Shown: positions 10,174 through 22,951 of the stretch, piece by piece
Position numbering within the stretch: the stretch's first letter is position 1
How the letters are laid out: each line of letters starts with the position of its first letter
From: Karstenula rhodostoma CBS 690.94
Taxonomy: Eukaryota > Ascomycota > Dothideomycetes > Pleosporales > Didymosphaeriaceae
Length of the DNA: 64,000 nucleotides
Direction of reading: 5' to 3'
NCBI GenBank assembly: GCA_010093485.1
Contig: MU001506.1
Coordinates: 372,001 to 436,000, forward strand
Notes under the pieces: generated by a model
What the model saw: only the letters and a program-made list of their open reading frames with translations
Database searches by the model: none
Told to the model about the DNA's origin: nothing
Program-made: the position numbers and the translations under genes

Positions 10174-13100
10174 TCAGAATCTCAAAAGTTGCTTCCACCA
10201 AGTGCTCTTCGCCTTCGATTTGTCGTCCTCATTCTCCTCGCCAACGACCCGAAGGAAAACCTCGTCAAGCGTCGTGGGACTGACGGAGTAGTACTCCAGA
10301 CCGATCTCGGTACGGTTGTTCTCTAAAAGCTGAATGAGCCCGGGAATGTCGCCGAGTGAAGGCGTTCGTTCCAGCTCTTGCACGTTCGTCGAGGTCTTGT
10401 CGGCTTTCTCCACACCTGGCGATGAAGAAGTTGCCAACGAAGACAATGCGGCTTTGAGTACTTTGAAGCGTAGTTGACCGTGACCGCCATCCTTTGATCC
10501 CCACTTGTCCATCTGCACACCAGGAATGCGACTGCTGACCCAGGACTTTACCGCATCCATCTCCTCCGTAGTGGTCGACGGTGCAGATTTCAGGACCAAT
10601 TGAACGACGAAGGCATCTCCGTACCGGTCACCAAGTTCGGCCACCGTCCCAAGCGCGAGCATCCTCCTCTTCATGATGCCGACTCTTGTAGCGAGCTTGT
10701 CTGCTTCCTCCATGGAATGCGTGGTGATCAGAAGGGCGCGACCAGGCGCTGCGACACCGAGGAGTGTGCGCCACATGACTCGCTTGGCTGCTGCGTCCAT
10801 ACCGCTGCTTGGCTCGTCGAGGACTAAGACAGACGGGTTACCCATGAGTGCGATACCCAGAGAAAGCTTCCTTTTGTTTCCACCAGACAGCTTCGAAGCA
10901 AGACGAGTTTGGAAACGAGCTAGGCCAGTCGCCGTCAGGATGGCGTTTACGGAAGACATGGGATCCTGAACACCCCGTGCACGGGCATAGAAGTACAAGT
11001 GCTCTGTAACAGTCATGGAATCCATAGCGTCGAACTGCGGGCACACACCAAGGTGGCCTCGTGCCGCTGCGCGTTTCGAGATGATGGATATATCCTCGAT
11101 GAGCACGTCGCCGCCGCCATTGATGTGTGTTGTTGGATGTTCATCACCGCGAATGAGCGATATCGTCGTGGACTTCCCGGCTCCATTCGGTCCGAGGAGG
11201 GAGAAGACCTCGCCTTGGGGGATGCCGAAGGTAATGTCGTCGACAGCGTGGTTGTGCCCGAAATCTTTGTGTAAGTGCAATACGCGTAGGCTGTCGTTGC
11301 TTTGCTCGGTGCGAGATATCTCAGCAGCCACGGCCGATACCACGTGCTCGGTTGAGTCCTCTGTGTGTCTCTGTCGAGACTTGGCCCGGTTGAAGATGGA
11401 TGGACGGTAGCCAGAGTCCCACCATACGAGGGCGATGAAAAGCAGAATTGCCTGTAAAGACAGATACAGGATCGGGCCTCCATAAACATCGATGGCTCCG
11501 GGATAGCTCGCAACTTCGTCTCCATGGCAGAGCACGGAGAAAGAGTTCAGAGACAGAAGCATTGTTCGAAGGATGTTCCCAGAAGGCGTGACTGTCGCGA
11601 AGGCAAAGTAAAAGATCTTGAGATCATTGTCGATCCGATATGCTGGACTGTACGTGAGGATGCTCATGTACCCAATGAAATATAACAAGAAGCAGGATGC
11701 TTGGGCACCAGCGGCAAAAGCAAACGTAGCCAATTGCGAAGTAACGGCAATTGAGATGACGTAGCAGAAGAGCGTCGAGGTTAAACCGTAAAGGAAGAAG
11801 ATAACGAACAGATAGCCCGGTGAATACCAAACAGACGAAGCCTACAGAGGGATGTTAGCGTGTGTCAGAAGCCAAGGAACAGGATATACGTACGCCAACA
11901 AAAATCGCTGTGACAATGGCAGATATGATGAGCACAAACAAGAAGTCAAAGGTCAAATACGCCAACCAAAGGGGTGCTGCCCTAATGCCGTTGCTATAAT
12001 GTAATGCTCGAACCTTGCGCAGTCGCTCGATGGTGGGGTATAAAGCAAAGAAAGCAGGGTAGACGCTCATAGCAAGACCGAAATACAGGATGAGCTGCAG
12101 TGTCTTGCCCATTCCGGGAGCGAAAGGCACGGCGAACTGTTGGTACTGAGTTGAGATGGGTATCTCCGAAAGAATAGCGTCGAGCGCGCTGAGAGTGACA
12201 ATTCCAGTCAGTGTGCCGCGGTTGCCCACGTATGCCAACACAGGAGGTCCGTTGTCTTGGACAAAGAAGCCGCCAGGAGTGACGTTGTGGAACCGGGTGT
12301 CAATGAAGTTATTGAAATCGTCAAGAGTGTCCACTGACTGAAAGTTGGATTGATTGAGACCAGAAATTGTGGCAAGGGTACGGACGTCCACACGGCTGGG
12401 TGGACCAACAGGAATGAGCAGACTCCGGTCAGTATCCACATTGGCGAGAGAGTAGACGTCAGGATTGTTCGACGACTCGCCAGGACTGCATCCGACTGCT
12501 TTGTACCCTTTGAGAAAGAGGGTGACAAGACCAGCAGCGATGATGGGTAGCAAAACGGCACAGACGTATGGCCAATAGTTCCGGCGGAGGATGGTGAAGC
12601 GCTTGCGGACGAGAATGAATGTCTGCTGCGTGAAAGTGGTTCCCCTGCCTTTGGACATCTTCAGGCTCTTCTCTACCTCGGAGTTTTGGCCAGAGGAAAG
12701 CATAGCAACTTCCGTATCTTTGGGCGGTGAGGTGATGGGAACTGTGTCTTCTGTGCCGAGGTTGTGCTCTTTGACTTCTTCTGCAAGAGCCAGAAAGACG
12801 TCTTCGAGGGTGGGACCGACGATGTCGTAGTTCTTGACACCGCGGGCGCGGAGGTCGTCGACGAACTTGGTGGCCCCGAGGGCGTCGGGGAACCAGTAGG
12901 TGACCATGACTTCAGAGGGCGCAGGCTTGCGAACGCCATCAAGAGGAGTGATGGAGACATCCTTGGGATAAGTGACGTGGTAGCCTGCCCCAATGTTGTG
13001 CTTCAGCTGGACAGAGGTGCCCTTTGTTTTGAGGTTGCCGCGCGAGAGGATGGCAATGTAGTCAGCTAGAACGTCAGCCTATGGATAGTGTACAGTGTCA

Positions 13101-15180
13101 GCATGCGTGGATAGATGAGAGGCAATGAAGCTGATGGAGTGAGGGGGTGGCATGGCGGGGTACTGACCTCGTCCAAGAAGTGTGTTGTGAGGAGAAAGGT
13201 CCGGTCGCCTCGCTCAGCGAGAAGTATATCCCAGATCTTGCGTCGGGAAAGAGGGTCCAGGCCCGACGACACCTCGTCAACACAACAAACCCTACTGCCT
13301 CCCGTGAACATCATGGCGAGCTGAAGCTTCCTCTTCTGTCCACCGGACAAGGTCTTCGACTGCGCCTTCATCTTGTGACCGAGGTCACACGCTCTAATGA
13401 GGTTCTTGATCGTTTCCTTGTTGTCCGTGGTGCCTGCCGACTTCAGTCTGTTGAATATCTGCACGTGTTCGAACACGGTTAGCTCGTCCCACATGACGTT
13501 CTTCTGCGGACAGAGCCCAAGACCTCCGGTGCCGTCAATATCGATAGAGCCGCTTGTGATTGTGTTCAAGCCAGAGATGGCATCTAGTGTCGTAGATTTG
13601 CCACTGCCGTTCGCTCCAAGAAGCACCATGATCTGGCCGCGGCGAGCCTTGATGCTGAAGTCGTTGACTGCACGTATCGTCTCAGGCGGCTTGATGCCGA
13701 TCTTAGCAAGGACGTTGGTGCGAAACCAGCTCGGTGTCCAGTGTTTTGAGAAAGAGGACAGGATGATAGAATGCTCATGGGAGGAAGTTGTTGTGTTCCG
13801 TTCCTTGGAGACGGTGCCATATAGCCACCGTTCCACAAGTGCACCCAGGACGGGGTACGCAAAGATCTGGACGATACAGAATATCCAGAAAGCAATGCCG
13901 GGCAAATTCCATGTGATATCGTTGTAGACTGGCGGGGACTTGACCAGGTTCGCGGGCTGCAGAGTGCGCTCCCAGCGCGCAATACAGGTGATGAACCATA
14001 CATAGTTCATGCTGGGGAACAGCAGACTCAGCACGGCGACCGCACCTGTGCTGTACGGTCCAGCAACTTGCGCGACAATAGCCAGTAGGATGGGGATGAT
14101 GACCATGGTGATGCCGGACAACTGAGCCTTCTTGAAGAAGCTCGCGCCGAAGATGGAAAAGCTCGTCAAGGCGCCGCCTACAAGGATGTGGTATATGATC
14201 AAGATGCCTACGTTTGCGTGCACGAAAGCAAGTTGTCTTATGATAATGCCCATGATGATCCACCCAGGCAGGTAAATGATGTCGAACGCGATGTGGTTGG
14301 ACAGGAGGCGTGCGGCTTGGGTTTGCCACGGCTTCTTTGCAGGAGACATTGCTTCCACAAGCTGCGAAATGCCGCCCTCCCGTTCAGATGCCATCTGCCC
14401 AGTGAGTTGGTAAGTGACACCGCACACTCCTATGTACAATGCAACAGCCATGATGTCGATCAAAGCACCCATGTACGATGTCCTTATGCTCTGCTCACGT
14501 TCCTCTTGTGTCTTGCTTGTGAACGGGTATTCTTCGATCGTGTTGGGCAATGTGGTGCCATTCAAAGAGGCAATGGCTCGGTCTACAGCGCTCTGGAATG
14601 GTAGAACATAGATTTGGACGTCGTTGTCTTCCTGATCGACATAGATCCGTACTCCGAATGTACCGTCGGCACGCATGGTATAATTCCAGACCATACCATC
14701 TCCTTCCGAGGGCGACGAGTGGAAGCTGATCGCGCCGTAGCACGTACTCGCGCCTCGCAAGGAGCTCGCGCATAGGGTCAAGAGGTCCACATCCTGCTCC
14801 GTCGTGATGGCAGTTTTTCCTGCGCCCCTGACCGTGTCCGACAAGTTCTCAATAACTCTCTCAATGTCTCCGCCAGTATGCCCGTTGTTTACGAAGACGA
14901 TGGTGTTACGGTTGCCGGTGGCGGCGGCGAGGGCGTTTTCGAAGCTTCGGATGGGAGTGGGCGAGCCGATACCGAACTCGGATGGGGGGACGAAGAAGTT
15001 CTTTGCGTATGTAATGAAGAACATCTATAAGTGTTAGCGCAATAGCAAGAAGCGCGGAAGAGCGCGTACGAATATGATAGGTGCCCAGAACGCGCGGATA
15101 CTGGTGAAGAACCAGTGCCGCACGAAGACGACCATGAGCGTCTTCTTCGTGAGCGTCCATGTCTGCGAGAAGATGGCCAT
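10174..15180 (-). CDS. Full-size ABC transporter, subfamily A (1606 aa)
   Basis: Four exons: 15180-15070, 15024-13168, 13078-11894 and 11841-10174. Introns are 45, 89 and 52 nt, all phase 0 with GT-AG ends. The protein has two copies of a membrane half followed by a nucleotide-binding domain. NBD1 has Walker A GANGSGKSTT near residue 508, signature LSGGQKRK near 594 and Walker B VCCVDE near 616. NBD2 has GPNGAGKSTT near 1267, LSGGNKRK near 1365 and VLVLDEP near 1388. All ATP-site residues seen are intact. A long extracytoplasmic loop after the first membrane helix and lysine-rich signature motifs (GGQKRK) are typical of ABCA proteins, which generally move lipids or export lipophilic compounds. 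The substrate is unknown. I start at MAIFSQTW; an upstream in-frame Met at 15273 is possible. ABCA names in fungi are not standardised, so no symbol is given. Confidence 0.95.
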
Positions 15181-16187
15181 TGCGGCACTGTATGCCCTCG
15201 TGGGCGTCGAGCAATCGTATATGAAGCTATGGTCCGCGGAAGTCGAGTACAACGGAGTGGTCACGGCGCGCAAGATGAACCAAGGAACAGCAGTCGCATT
15301 CTGGGTAGAATGAAGAGGATGAGATTAATGACGCATTGGCTGGGCAATCGAGAGAACGCGCAAGTAGAGGCAAAGAACAGAAGGCGAATAACAACTAGCA
15401 CCGCCCAGGCTCTATCGTATTCCGCGTAAGGAACTCATGTCGTCGTCGTTCGATGTGGATCGGGGACAACTTGGTCCGACAGGTCGATGACGGTGGGGCG
15501 ACCGCAGGGCTTGTGGCCTTTCAGCATAGCGGGCGCCATAGCCTTGCCGTAGGATCCCGTCCAAGCACCTCGGCTCCACTGGTGGCTTTGCGGAGGACCC
15601 GCGTGCTGCACGTCAATGCCACCGCTGTTGATCGTGAGAGTTTTAATTCAACGTCTGCTCTCGTTTCATCACATGCATTGCTCAGCAACGACTCACATCT
15701 GAATTTGGAGTTTGCCCTACTCGTATCGCGTGCGTTGAATTCCAGGAGGCTCGCGCCGATTTCCCGATCGAACACCGCGCCCAGGATGCCTAGATGCCGA
15801 GACCGACGTGCCATGATCGCGATGTAAGTGTAGACTCTAGAGGAAGGCAGTGCTCGCTTCGAGAGCATATTCGCTGTACTGTCGTCATAGATATCCTGTG
15901 TTCCTTTCGAAGTGAAGGAAAAATACAGCATCTGTACACAAGACTACACGGCATAGCGAGGGCAATGGATGCTTGGCGAACCCCACGGATGGCCTGTTCA
16001 GTAAGTCACTTTCAAGAATGCATGCTGGGGACCAAAGGCGTGAGATATGGATTGACATTCAACGTTTGGAAGAGACAAGGGATACGCAACTCGCACGTCG
16101 ACAGCGTATACGATTGTTAAGAGCAGCGTGTTATCCCCGGATCCACCAAAGGTCACCCTCTTGGCGCATTGCGAGCCCAAATATCCA
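15181..16187. other. Intergenic, no supported gene
   Basis: A minus-strand frame at 15521-15813 (MARRSRHLG...) is open for 97 codons, but it has no recognisable motif and Ser/Arg-rich composition. I do not call it. The rest shows nothing clear. Confidence 0.4.
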
Positions 16188-16520
16188 TCATATCAAGCAG
16201 TAGACAAAGAGCGCCGTTGCGTATAGCCCGATGATGATCTTCACCGTTCCCCAGGTGTCCTTCTCCTCTTTGATATCCTCATGGCCGGGGCTGAGCGGCT
16301 CGTAATCGGTATCGCCTTGGTCGGAGATCTCGCATCTGCACTCGGGAGACGCCTCGGCAGTGTCATCGCAGATATTGCAGGTTGAAGGCGCATTGGTGTT
16401 CTACTCCTTATATCAGCTAGTGTATTTCGAGGAAGAGCGAGGACTTACGGCGAGATTGGCCTGCGGGACAGCACAAACGAGAAGCGCAAGCAACGCGAGC
16501 AGGAGCAGAGTGAGCTTCAT
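16188..16520 (-). CDS. Small secreted or membrane protein with Cys cluster (94 aa)
   Basis: Exon 1 is 16520-16449 and exon 2 is 16400-16188, with a 48-nt phase-0 intron (GTAAGTCC...GGAGTAG). Residues 1-17 are an evident signal sequence (MKLTLLLLALLALLVCA). The mature part has a short Cys-rich patch (TCNICDDT, ECRCEI), an acidic stretch with DYEPLSPGHED, and a C-terminal hydrophobic segment, KIIIGLYATALFVYCLI. That segment could be a membrane anchor, so the product is probably a small type I or tail-anchored secretory-pathway protein. I do not recognise the family. The gene is too short to be seen without splicing, but signal peptide, splice sites and frame all agree. Confidence 0.7.
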
Positions 16521-17068
16521 GTTGGCGGAGCTCTTGAATATGGTGATTGTCGTAAGGGAGTAAGTTGCGGATGGTTTCCAGCGAGATTGGCGGAGGGTTG
16601 AAGAAATTCGGCGGGGCGGTGAGTGTGCCTTCAAGAAAGGCAGGAACGGTAGCATGGCCCAAACGCTAGCCAAATGGTAATCTCTCTTCACTACCACGGT
16701 ATCTCACGTCTCTCTGAAGCCATGGACCAGCTTCGAGCATTCTCACCCGAATGATCACGCGCGTCCACATACTAACGTGGAGCTTGTATGCAGACCTTTC
16801 ATTCTTCACCGAGGCATGTTCATCATCTCGACCCTATCTTTCACACCGCGTCCGGCCACGGAGCTGTCTTTGTCTCCAACCTTTTTAACGTTCAGTCGGT
16901 CACCAGCACTCCGCCTCTGCCTTTTTCTGCCTGAGTCTCACTCACCAGCAATTCTTGCGCGAAATCCTGCGTGACCAAGGGAATCAAAAGTTGTTTGTGC
17001 GCCCCTTGGGTTTATAAGCTTCCCGTGTCCGCACCTATCCTCTTCGTCCGCACTCGTTCTCTTCCACC

Positions 17069-17078
17069 TATATATAAA
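17069..17078 (+). promoter_or_regulatory. TATA box (TATATATAAA)
   Basis: It lies 41 bases upstream of the ATG of the 194-aa gene at 17119, followed by a CT-rich leader. A short 5' leader is implied. Confidence 0.6.
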
Positions 17079-17118
17079 TCTTCAGCCTCCCTCTCTGTAT
17101 TTACAAACTCTACACACG

Positions 17119-17703
17119 ATGTCTTCCGAGAATGGCTCCGCCGCTGGCGACACTCCTGCTCCCGACGAAAACCCTTTCGCTCAGGGAGCATCCCACAGCG
17201 ACGGTTTCGAGCGCGTCGCACCTCAAGGTACTGCTCCTTCATTTTTCCAATTGCGAGCGCATGCTGACCTCCAAGGCCCTCGCGCTCCCCTCGACAACCC
17301 GTACGCCAGTCCGATCACCTCCGGCGACGGCTTCGGTCCTCACCCCAAGCCCATCCAACCCGAGCACCACTACGCGACTACCTCAGCAGAAGTTGAGGCC
17401 CTGCTCCAGCCCTTCTTCCACCACACCAACCTCCCCGCAGGCGCAGAGCAAGCCAACGGATCCTTGCGCCTCACCCGTGAATGGGCCATCAGGATGCTCG
17501 GCGCCAACCAGTTCCGTCTTGCGGACAACGGCCAGCAAGTCCTGAAGCTGGGCTCGGGGCTGAGGGCCAGGGGTGCGGGCGGGCTCAGGCTGCCAGTGAG
17601 GATCATCGACTGGCTGGAGAACTCCAACGGCGAGGATGAGTTCATGGTGCCTGCGGCGGTCGTGAGGCAGTACTGGACGCGGCCCAAGTATACTGATGGT
17701 TAA
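17119..17703 (+). CDS. Hypothetical protein (194 aa)
   Basis: An intronless ORF begins MSSENGSAAGDTPAPDENPF. The N-terminal 65 residues are Pro/Gly/Ser-rich and disordered-looking, with a duplicated motif: DENPFAQG...SDGF near residues 16-29 and DNPYAS...GDGF near 59-71. From about residue 85 the protein becomes more ordered, with EVEALLQPFF, LTREWAIRMLGANQF and VRIIDWLENSN. It ends VVRQYWTRPKYTDG. No known domain is recognised. The TATA box at 17069 and an ATG in the context CACACGATG support the start. It may be lineage-specific. Confidence 0.75.
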   Translation: MSSENGSAAGDTPAPDENPFAQGASHSDGFERVAPQGTAPSFFQLRAHADLQGPRAPLDNPYASPITSGDGFGPHPKPIQPEHHYATTSAEVEALLQPFFHHTNLPAGAEQANGSLRLTREWAIRMLGANQFRLADNGQQVLKLGSGLRARGAGGLRLPVRIIDWLENSNGEDEFMVPAAVVRQYWTRPKYTDG

Positions 17704-18772
17704 GGTGGTAATTTATTTATGATATGCTCCAGCGTAGGGATCGCGTGCTAATGGTGCAGCAGGCTTTCTTGTTCCTCAAGTAAATTCGCTGGCTGAGTCC
17801 AGCAACGCCGTTGACGAACACTGGTAGGCCATGGGCTGAAACCCCAGCCGCATGATCTACTGGTGTTCGTCAACGAGATTGATACCGCGAGCCGGGAGTT
17901 CATCTCTCGGTATGTCCTTGTCCAGCTGATCCCGGACGGCAACCACAATATCGAGGTTGGTAGCGACCATGAGACGGAGTTGGCGAAGGTTCAAGATGAG
18001 ATTAACAAGAAGGTTCATCTGTTGATTGAATTGAGTCTGCTTGTACATAGTTCTCAATATACCATACCATCTTCCTATACATTTCCCTGCATCCTCTAAA
18101 CAGTGCTGTCACGCCTCCCAGGCCCATAACAACAATTCTTAACTCGACGTGTTCGTGTTCCCACCCATTCGGGTAATCCACGAAACCAACGGATCGCAGC
18201 GCTCATCCAGGGGTCACACAAAACGCGAAGTGTATCACCACCCATGGAGCGCCTGTCATCGGTGTCAGAACAAGCTTCATCTAGCATCATGTGTGCAGTG
18301 CAAGAGAAAACGCTGTTCAAGTTTTAGGTCCAGTGAGCGCGGCGCGCTTGCAGTAGTTGGTTGGGTTCCGTGGTAGGGAGCGGTGGCGACTCAGTGGAGG
18401 CGCTAGTGGACCAGGATGTCTGTGGGATGGCAGAGGGGAGACGCATATTGTTAGGGAATGCAAATGTCTTGTAGTGCGTATGATGAAGGAGTGGCTTTTA
18501 TGGCGATGTACAATGTTGATGTGCTATAGAGTGGCATAGACCTTGCGCACATGAACAGGCGAATGCAGACGTGTGACAGAAAAAGAGAGCGGAGGATCTA
18601 CGAAACAAACAAATTACCAAGCATGAAACCAATTCACTAAATTCATACGAAATGGCGGTATCATACGAGAACCATGAGAGGGGTTTGCCCCATGACAAAA
18701 TTATCCAGGCCGTCAAGATATCGAAGAACGCCCACAATGCCCTAACCCAACGCCCCGTCATCTCCACCGGCC
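17704..18772. other. Intergenic with a possible coding remnant
   Basis: A plus-strand frame at 17848-18099 contains LLVFVNEIDTASREFISRYV and LVQLIPDGNHNIEVGSDHE, which look coding-like. No start, intron or domain can be tied to it, and stops interrupt the frame immediately upstream. It may be a decayed exon or chance. The remainder (18100-18772) shows nothing. Confidence 0.25.
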
Positions 18773-20610
18773 TTACTTCTGTGCCCCCATCCTCTCCAAA
18801 TCTTGGATCCGCTCATACAGCGTCATGAAATGCCGTCCCATCTCCGGATTCATGATTCTCGTGCTCGGCTCAACCACCAACTCATCCTCTGCAAGCTTCG
18901 GTGGTATGTAAGCAGGACGCCTGCGGCTTTGGGAACTGACGCCATGGGTTTGCCTTTTCTTTTCATCCAAGATGAATTTACTACCTTTCTCGAGAGCGAC
19001 GATATCCCATGAAGCAGTGTTTGTGGAGCGATGGGGCCCGGTGAAAGCATCCACAGTGGGGACATACTGACGTTGAGTGGGGTTTTTGCGAGGGTTCTGC
19101 GCATAAGAGAGACGATAGGGTGTGGGTGAAGGATGGGAGGGCATATGAGGTGGAACGGGGAAAGGTCGTGGCACGGGACCCTGTCCGCAGACTAAGCCTA
19201 GTGGTGTCGCGTTGACGGCTGGTGAGTACGTTGAGGCGACTGAAGATCGTCCATCTCGTGGAACATAAATTCCGGAATGAGGGACGTTCATCCCAAAATC
19301 TAGGGGAGGTAGTGTCCCAACGGTGCGAAGGGTTCCTCCGCGATATCGGGACGGCGAAGAAAGGTTGCGAGGATACGACTCTTCTGGGGCAGTATATTGA
19401 GAGCTTCCGTAGCTTGACGCTGAGCTTGAGCGCTCACGCGTTGAGTGAGTCGTACTGCGCGATGTTGCAGCGCCAGTCTTTTCAAATTCGATTCGCGCCT
19501 CTTGCAGGGTTGTCGGGGGCTGTTGTGACCTTGCCGATCGTGTACTGGAATGATGCGACGGAGCGATGTGTCACCTGACAGTGGATACGGCATCGAATAA
19601 ATCTTCGTCTGGATTCAAAGAATCGTCTTGGACCAATGGAGGTGTCACGAGCAGTTGTTCTCCTGCTCCATTAACCACCGACTCTGGGGAATGCGGCACG
19701 CTGGTGGAATCGATTGTAGACGTGCCTGAGCTGCAATCCCGAGAAGCTCGTTGCGATTCAGTGCTGGAACTGTAGGCTACAGCACTTGAGAACTCTCTTT
19801 GTAGAGGGACCATGGACCTGGCGCGAGGTATCGCATACTCCGGAATCGCAATCGATGGCGCATGGTGACTAGGCGTCGGCGTAAATGTGGCATGAGCATT
19901 GTACATCGAGCGAAGATCCGACATCGTGTTGGAAAGACGGGCTTGCGGATAGGCACTCGTTACGCTAGCCTGACGACGAAATTGCGAGAACGAGTGCGTA
20001 CTGGTAGATCCAAGCTGATCAGTCCTTGATTGATTCCAAGGGTGCATATAGCCTTGCTGGGTTGCTCTCCATTCTTCGTGTGCTTTCGCCGCCCTTGACT
20101 CGTTCTCCTTTAGCTTCTTGATTTTCGTGCTCAATACCAAGCCTATGTGTGTTCTGCAGTCACCCGAAGGGCTGCTTTCTGGAGCTACTTTGTAATCGAG
20201 GTGGGCATAGCTGGCGCTCATAGGACAAAGATGAGTCAGATCTCCTTCAAGGGCGCGCAATGCTCTCCCATCACCTTTCCAGTACGAGACCGTTTCCAAA
20301 ACCCTAATCAGGTCAGTACATTGCGTAAACTTTCAGCGTACAAGTGCATTCGTATGACAGCTTACCATTGCGGCCAGCGCTTCGCTACTTTGTTCCCTCT
20401 GAACGTGAGTACATGGTACAGGAAGAAACGGACCGCATGCATATTGGCGTCTGCACTGGGCAGCGACTGGGGCTCTGAATCCTGTAACTTGAGATTTTTG
20501 AGATTCGTGGGTAGGCGAAATTCATCGGGATCACCGCATCTTTCCTCGTCTATAGGAGCTTCCGAGATAGTTATGGAGTGTCTTTTGAGCGGGTTCTTCC
20601 AGGAAGGCAT
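18773..20610 (-). CDS. Ser/Pro/Tyr-rich hypothetical protein, three exons
   Basis: Exon 1 (20610-20366) begins MPSWKNPLKRHS and is followed by a clear 62-nt phase-2 intron (20365-20304, GTAAGCTG...GATTAG). Exon 2 carries SYWKGDGRALRALEGD and a long Ser/Thr/Pro-rich part to about 19580. A second intron is needed near 19525-19595 to enter the frame that runs to 18773. Both GTGACA...CGGCAAG (45 nt) and GTATCC...CACAACAG (69 nt) restore frame, so that junction is unresolved. The C-terminus (MNPEMGRHFMTLYERIQDLE) looks helical and more conserved than the middle. No catalytic domain is visible. The composition resembles regulatory or scaffold proteins. An upstream in-frame Met at 20634 is possible. 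Confidence 0.65.
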
Positions 20611-21172
20611 GGTGGGGCAAATGGTTGACAGCAATACTCGACGGGGGATAGGGAAAGCTGCCAGCGATACGTTCGCGCCGTGCAGCGGCGGATGGGTCCT
20701 ATGTCACGCGGGGTGCCGACGGCTTCTGATAATCAAAGTGTAGTCCATATAACTGTAGCGCATCGAATTGGCCACCGTCACAGCTTGACCAGAATATGGG
20801 GGCCTGCTTGCAAATCGTTGAGCGTTGAAGTCGTGGTGGTTAGCGGCCAATTAAGAACGACTCATCACGGCAACGGCAATCGATCATACTGGCAAATGTA
20901 ATCAACGAAGTCTTGATTTGGCGGGACATTTATACAGTGCAAGGCTGAAACATCGGCACGAGATGTCCGCATGACGAGTACTTCAGTGATGGAGTGCGCT
21001 TGAAGTGGGTAACGACTACAGGAGCTCATGATACGCGGCACCCAATTGACAGCCGCAGCGACCAAGTAGCTATCGTCCCACACGACATTCCGACAAGTTA
21101 CGTACAATTGCACCCTTGCGTTTCCGAAGCAGGCGAGTATTGTGGTGCTTTCACGGCATTTTCGGATGGCGG
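20611..21172. other. Intergenic, nothing supported
   Basis: Upstream region of the Ser/Pro-rich minus-strand gene and downstream region of the MFS pseudogene. No RNA gene, repeat or convincing frame was seen. Confidence 0.4.
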
Positions 21173-22951
21173 CTATATGGTGTATCGGAACTGTGGGTTC
21201 TTCTTGTCTGTTAAGTCGTCTTCGAAAGCATTCTCGAACCCTTCTGCGGAGGTTTTGTCTCGACGCTTGTTTTCATAGATGCAAATATAGCGGTACACAA
21301 TGGTTAAAGCTGCTGCGACTATCGAGGTGATCAACACAGCGGTAAATCCGGGAGGATACACAGGTGCGTAGTTGGGCTTCAACAAAAGCGGACCGACAAA
21401 GTTACCCAATCAGTAGCCTCCGAAGATTCATGATGAAGTGACTGTGTTAATTGTCAGCGGGGAGATTGGCATCGTCGTGCGCCCCTTTGTATGCTTACCA
21501 GATCGTTTGGTGTACCCGTGTTAGCTATTTGCAACCCCATCAGGACAGCGTAGCCTCCACCGAAAGAAGCAAGGATGTAGCATGCAAATAGAAAACCACC
21601 CTCTGCACCCCGAGGTAGCAGCCAGAGTAGAAGACTGGCTAGAACGGTACCAAGTTGGCAGATCGCGATAATCCAAGTCCGGATGCGAGGTACGCGGTAC
21701 GCAAGATAAGGCGCCTGCAATGTGGTTACCAATAGGTATTCTAACGCAGGTGTCACATGGAGGGCTTGCAGGCAGCGTTAATAGCAGCGAGTTGAGACGA
21801 TCGTAGCCGAACCCACTGATAATGATAGGTATGAAAGAAGATACCGGACCATTCGCGATCATCATCACGAAAGCGGTGGCGAATATGAGCCAGAACTTGA
21901 TGTCAAGTAGCGATTCCCACAGTTGCTCGGCCTTGAAGTGGGTGTTGCGCACACCAAAATTGTTTGCACGCGTTCGCAGCACAGCAATGTATCGCTCTGT
22001 ATCGGTGAAGCCTTTCGCGCAGATTAGATCTGACGGCATGAAAAAGTAGATAACCACGGCCCAGAGGATAGTGATGGCGCCAGCAACCAGGTACATGTAT
22101 TGCCACCGGTTCAGCCTGTAGGTGTACTTTAGCTTGACGACTTGAATATATTGACGAAAATTCTACTTACCCGCCACCGCTGATTTGCCCAAGGCCGTAG
22201 TTGATCAGTGGCGATACTGCGGAGACGTAGCCAGTACAACAGTACTACGCACCCATTCGCAAAGCCTGCTCTTGCCTCTTGTACCATCCACCGACTACTA
22301 GCATGAACATCGGCGAGATTCCACTTTCCAAGAACCCTAAAAAGAAGCGCTGAGCTGGAGGCGACGTGTAAGCTTAGCACACGCTGTGTGCATCCAGTAG
22401 CCGTCAAGACGTACCATAGTATCCTTGCCAGTTCGTGCACGCAGCCGAACACATTAAGCACACACCCCAGACTGGGAAGATAGCAGAAGCTACTTTTTCT
22501 ATGGGAAAGCGCTGCGCCATAAGAACTGCAGGGTAACTCCCAACGATGGATCCAAGATAGAATATGCTGGCCGAGAAGCTATACCGATCGCCAACTTCGA
22601 GTTGGAGGTCTGTCCACAAGCCAAACAAGGCGGGCCTGAGAACTTGAATGTAGACAACATATCAATGTAGGGTTCCATTTGATTTGCCCTTGGGAGTACT
22701 TACAGCATAGCTTTATCATAGTATTGCAAACCGCATGTTACATAAAGAAGAGCAATGAGCTTGCGATCAACCTTGCGTGTGAGCTTCTTCTCTTCTTCCG
22801 GGCTCCAAGCCTGGTCACCAGCGTACTGTGCGAGCACCTTGAGCGCTTCATCTTGATGCACAGTATCAACTGTCGGGACCTGCTCAAGTTCTTCGAGACT
22901 GGCCTTGCGGTATTCTTGCATTTGGATGTCTCGCTTCTCAACATCGGTCAT
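21173..22951 (-). pseudogene. Dal5/allantoate-permease-type MFS transporter, inactivated
   Basis: Exons 22951-22704, 22635-22415, 22354-22171 and 22115 downward, with introns of 68, 60 and 55 nt, rebuild an MFS protein of the anion:cation symporter group. The N-terminus contains YYDKAML and later FGLWTDL, SIFYLGSIVGSYPAVLMAQR, RFFLGFLESGISPMF and RWQYMYLVAGAIT. It is broken in several places. TAG at 22245-22247 stands where the family usually has Trp (MGA-stop-YCCTGYVS). The frame is lost near 21760-21770 after LLLTLP, although a 55-nt GC-AG intron there is possible. Two TGA codons lie in the stretch TSS-stop-IFGGY-stop-LGNFVGP near 21400-21425. The C-terminal part NKRRDK...NPQFRYTI is otherwise intact. 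Decay appears recent, because exon structure and long motifs persist. Confidence 0.85.

Noticed and set aside
15521..15813. Minus-strand 97-codon frame MARRSRHLG
   Set aside because: No motif, splice partner or codon bias. Kept only as a remark in the intergenic entry.
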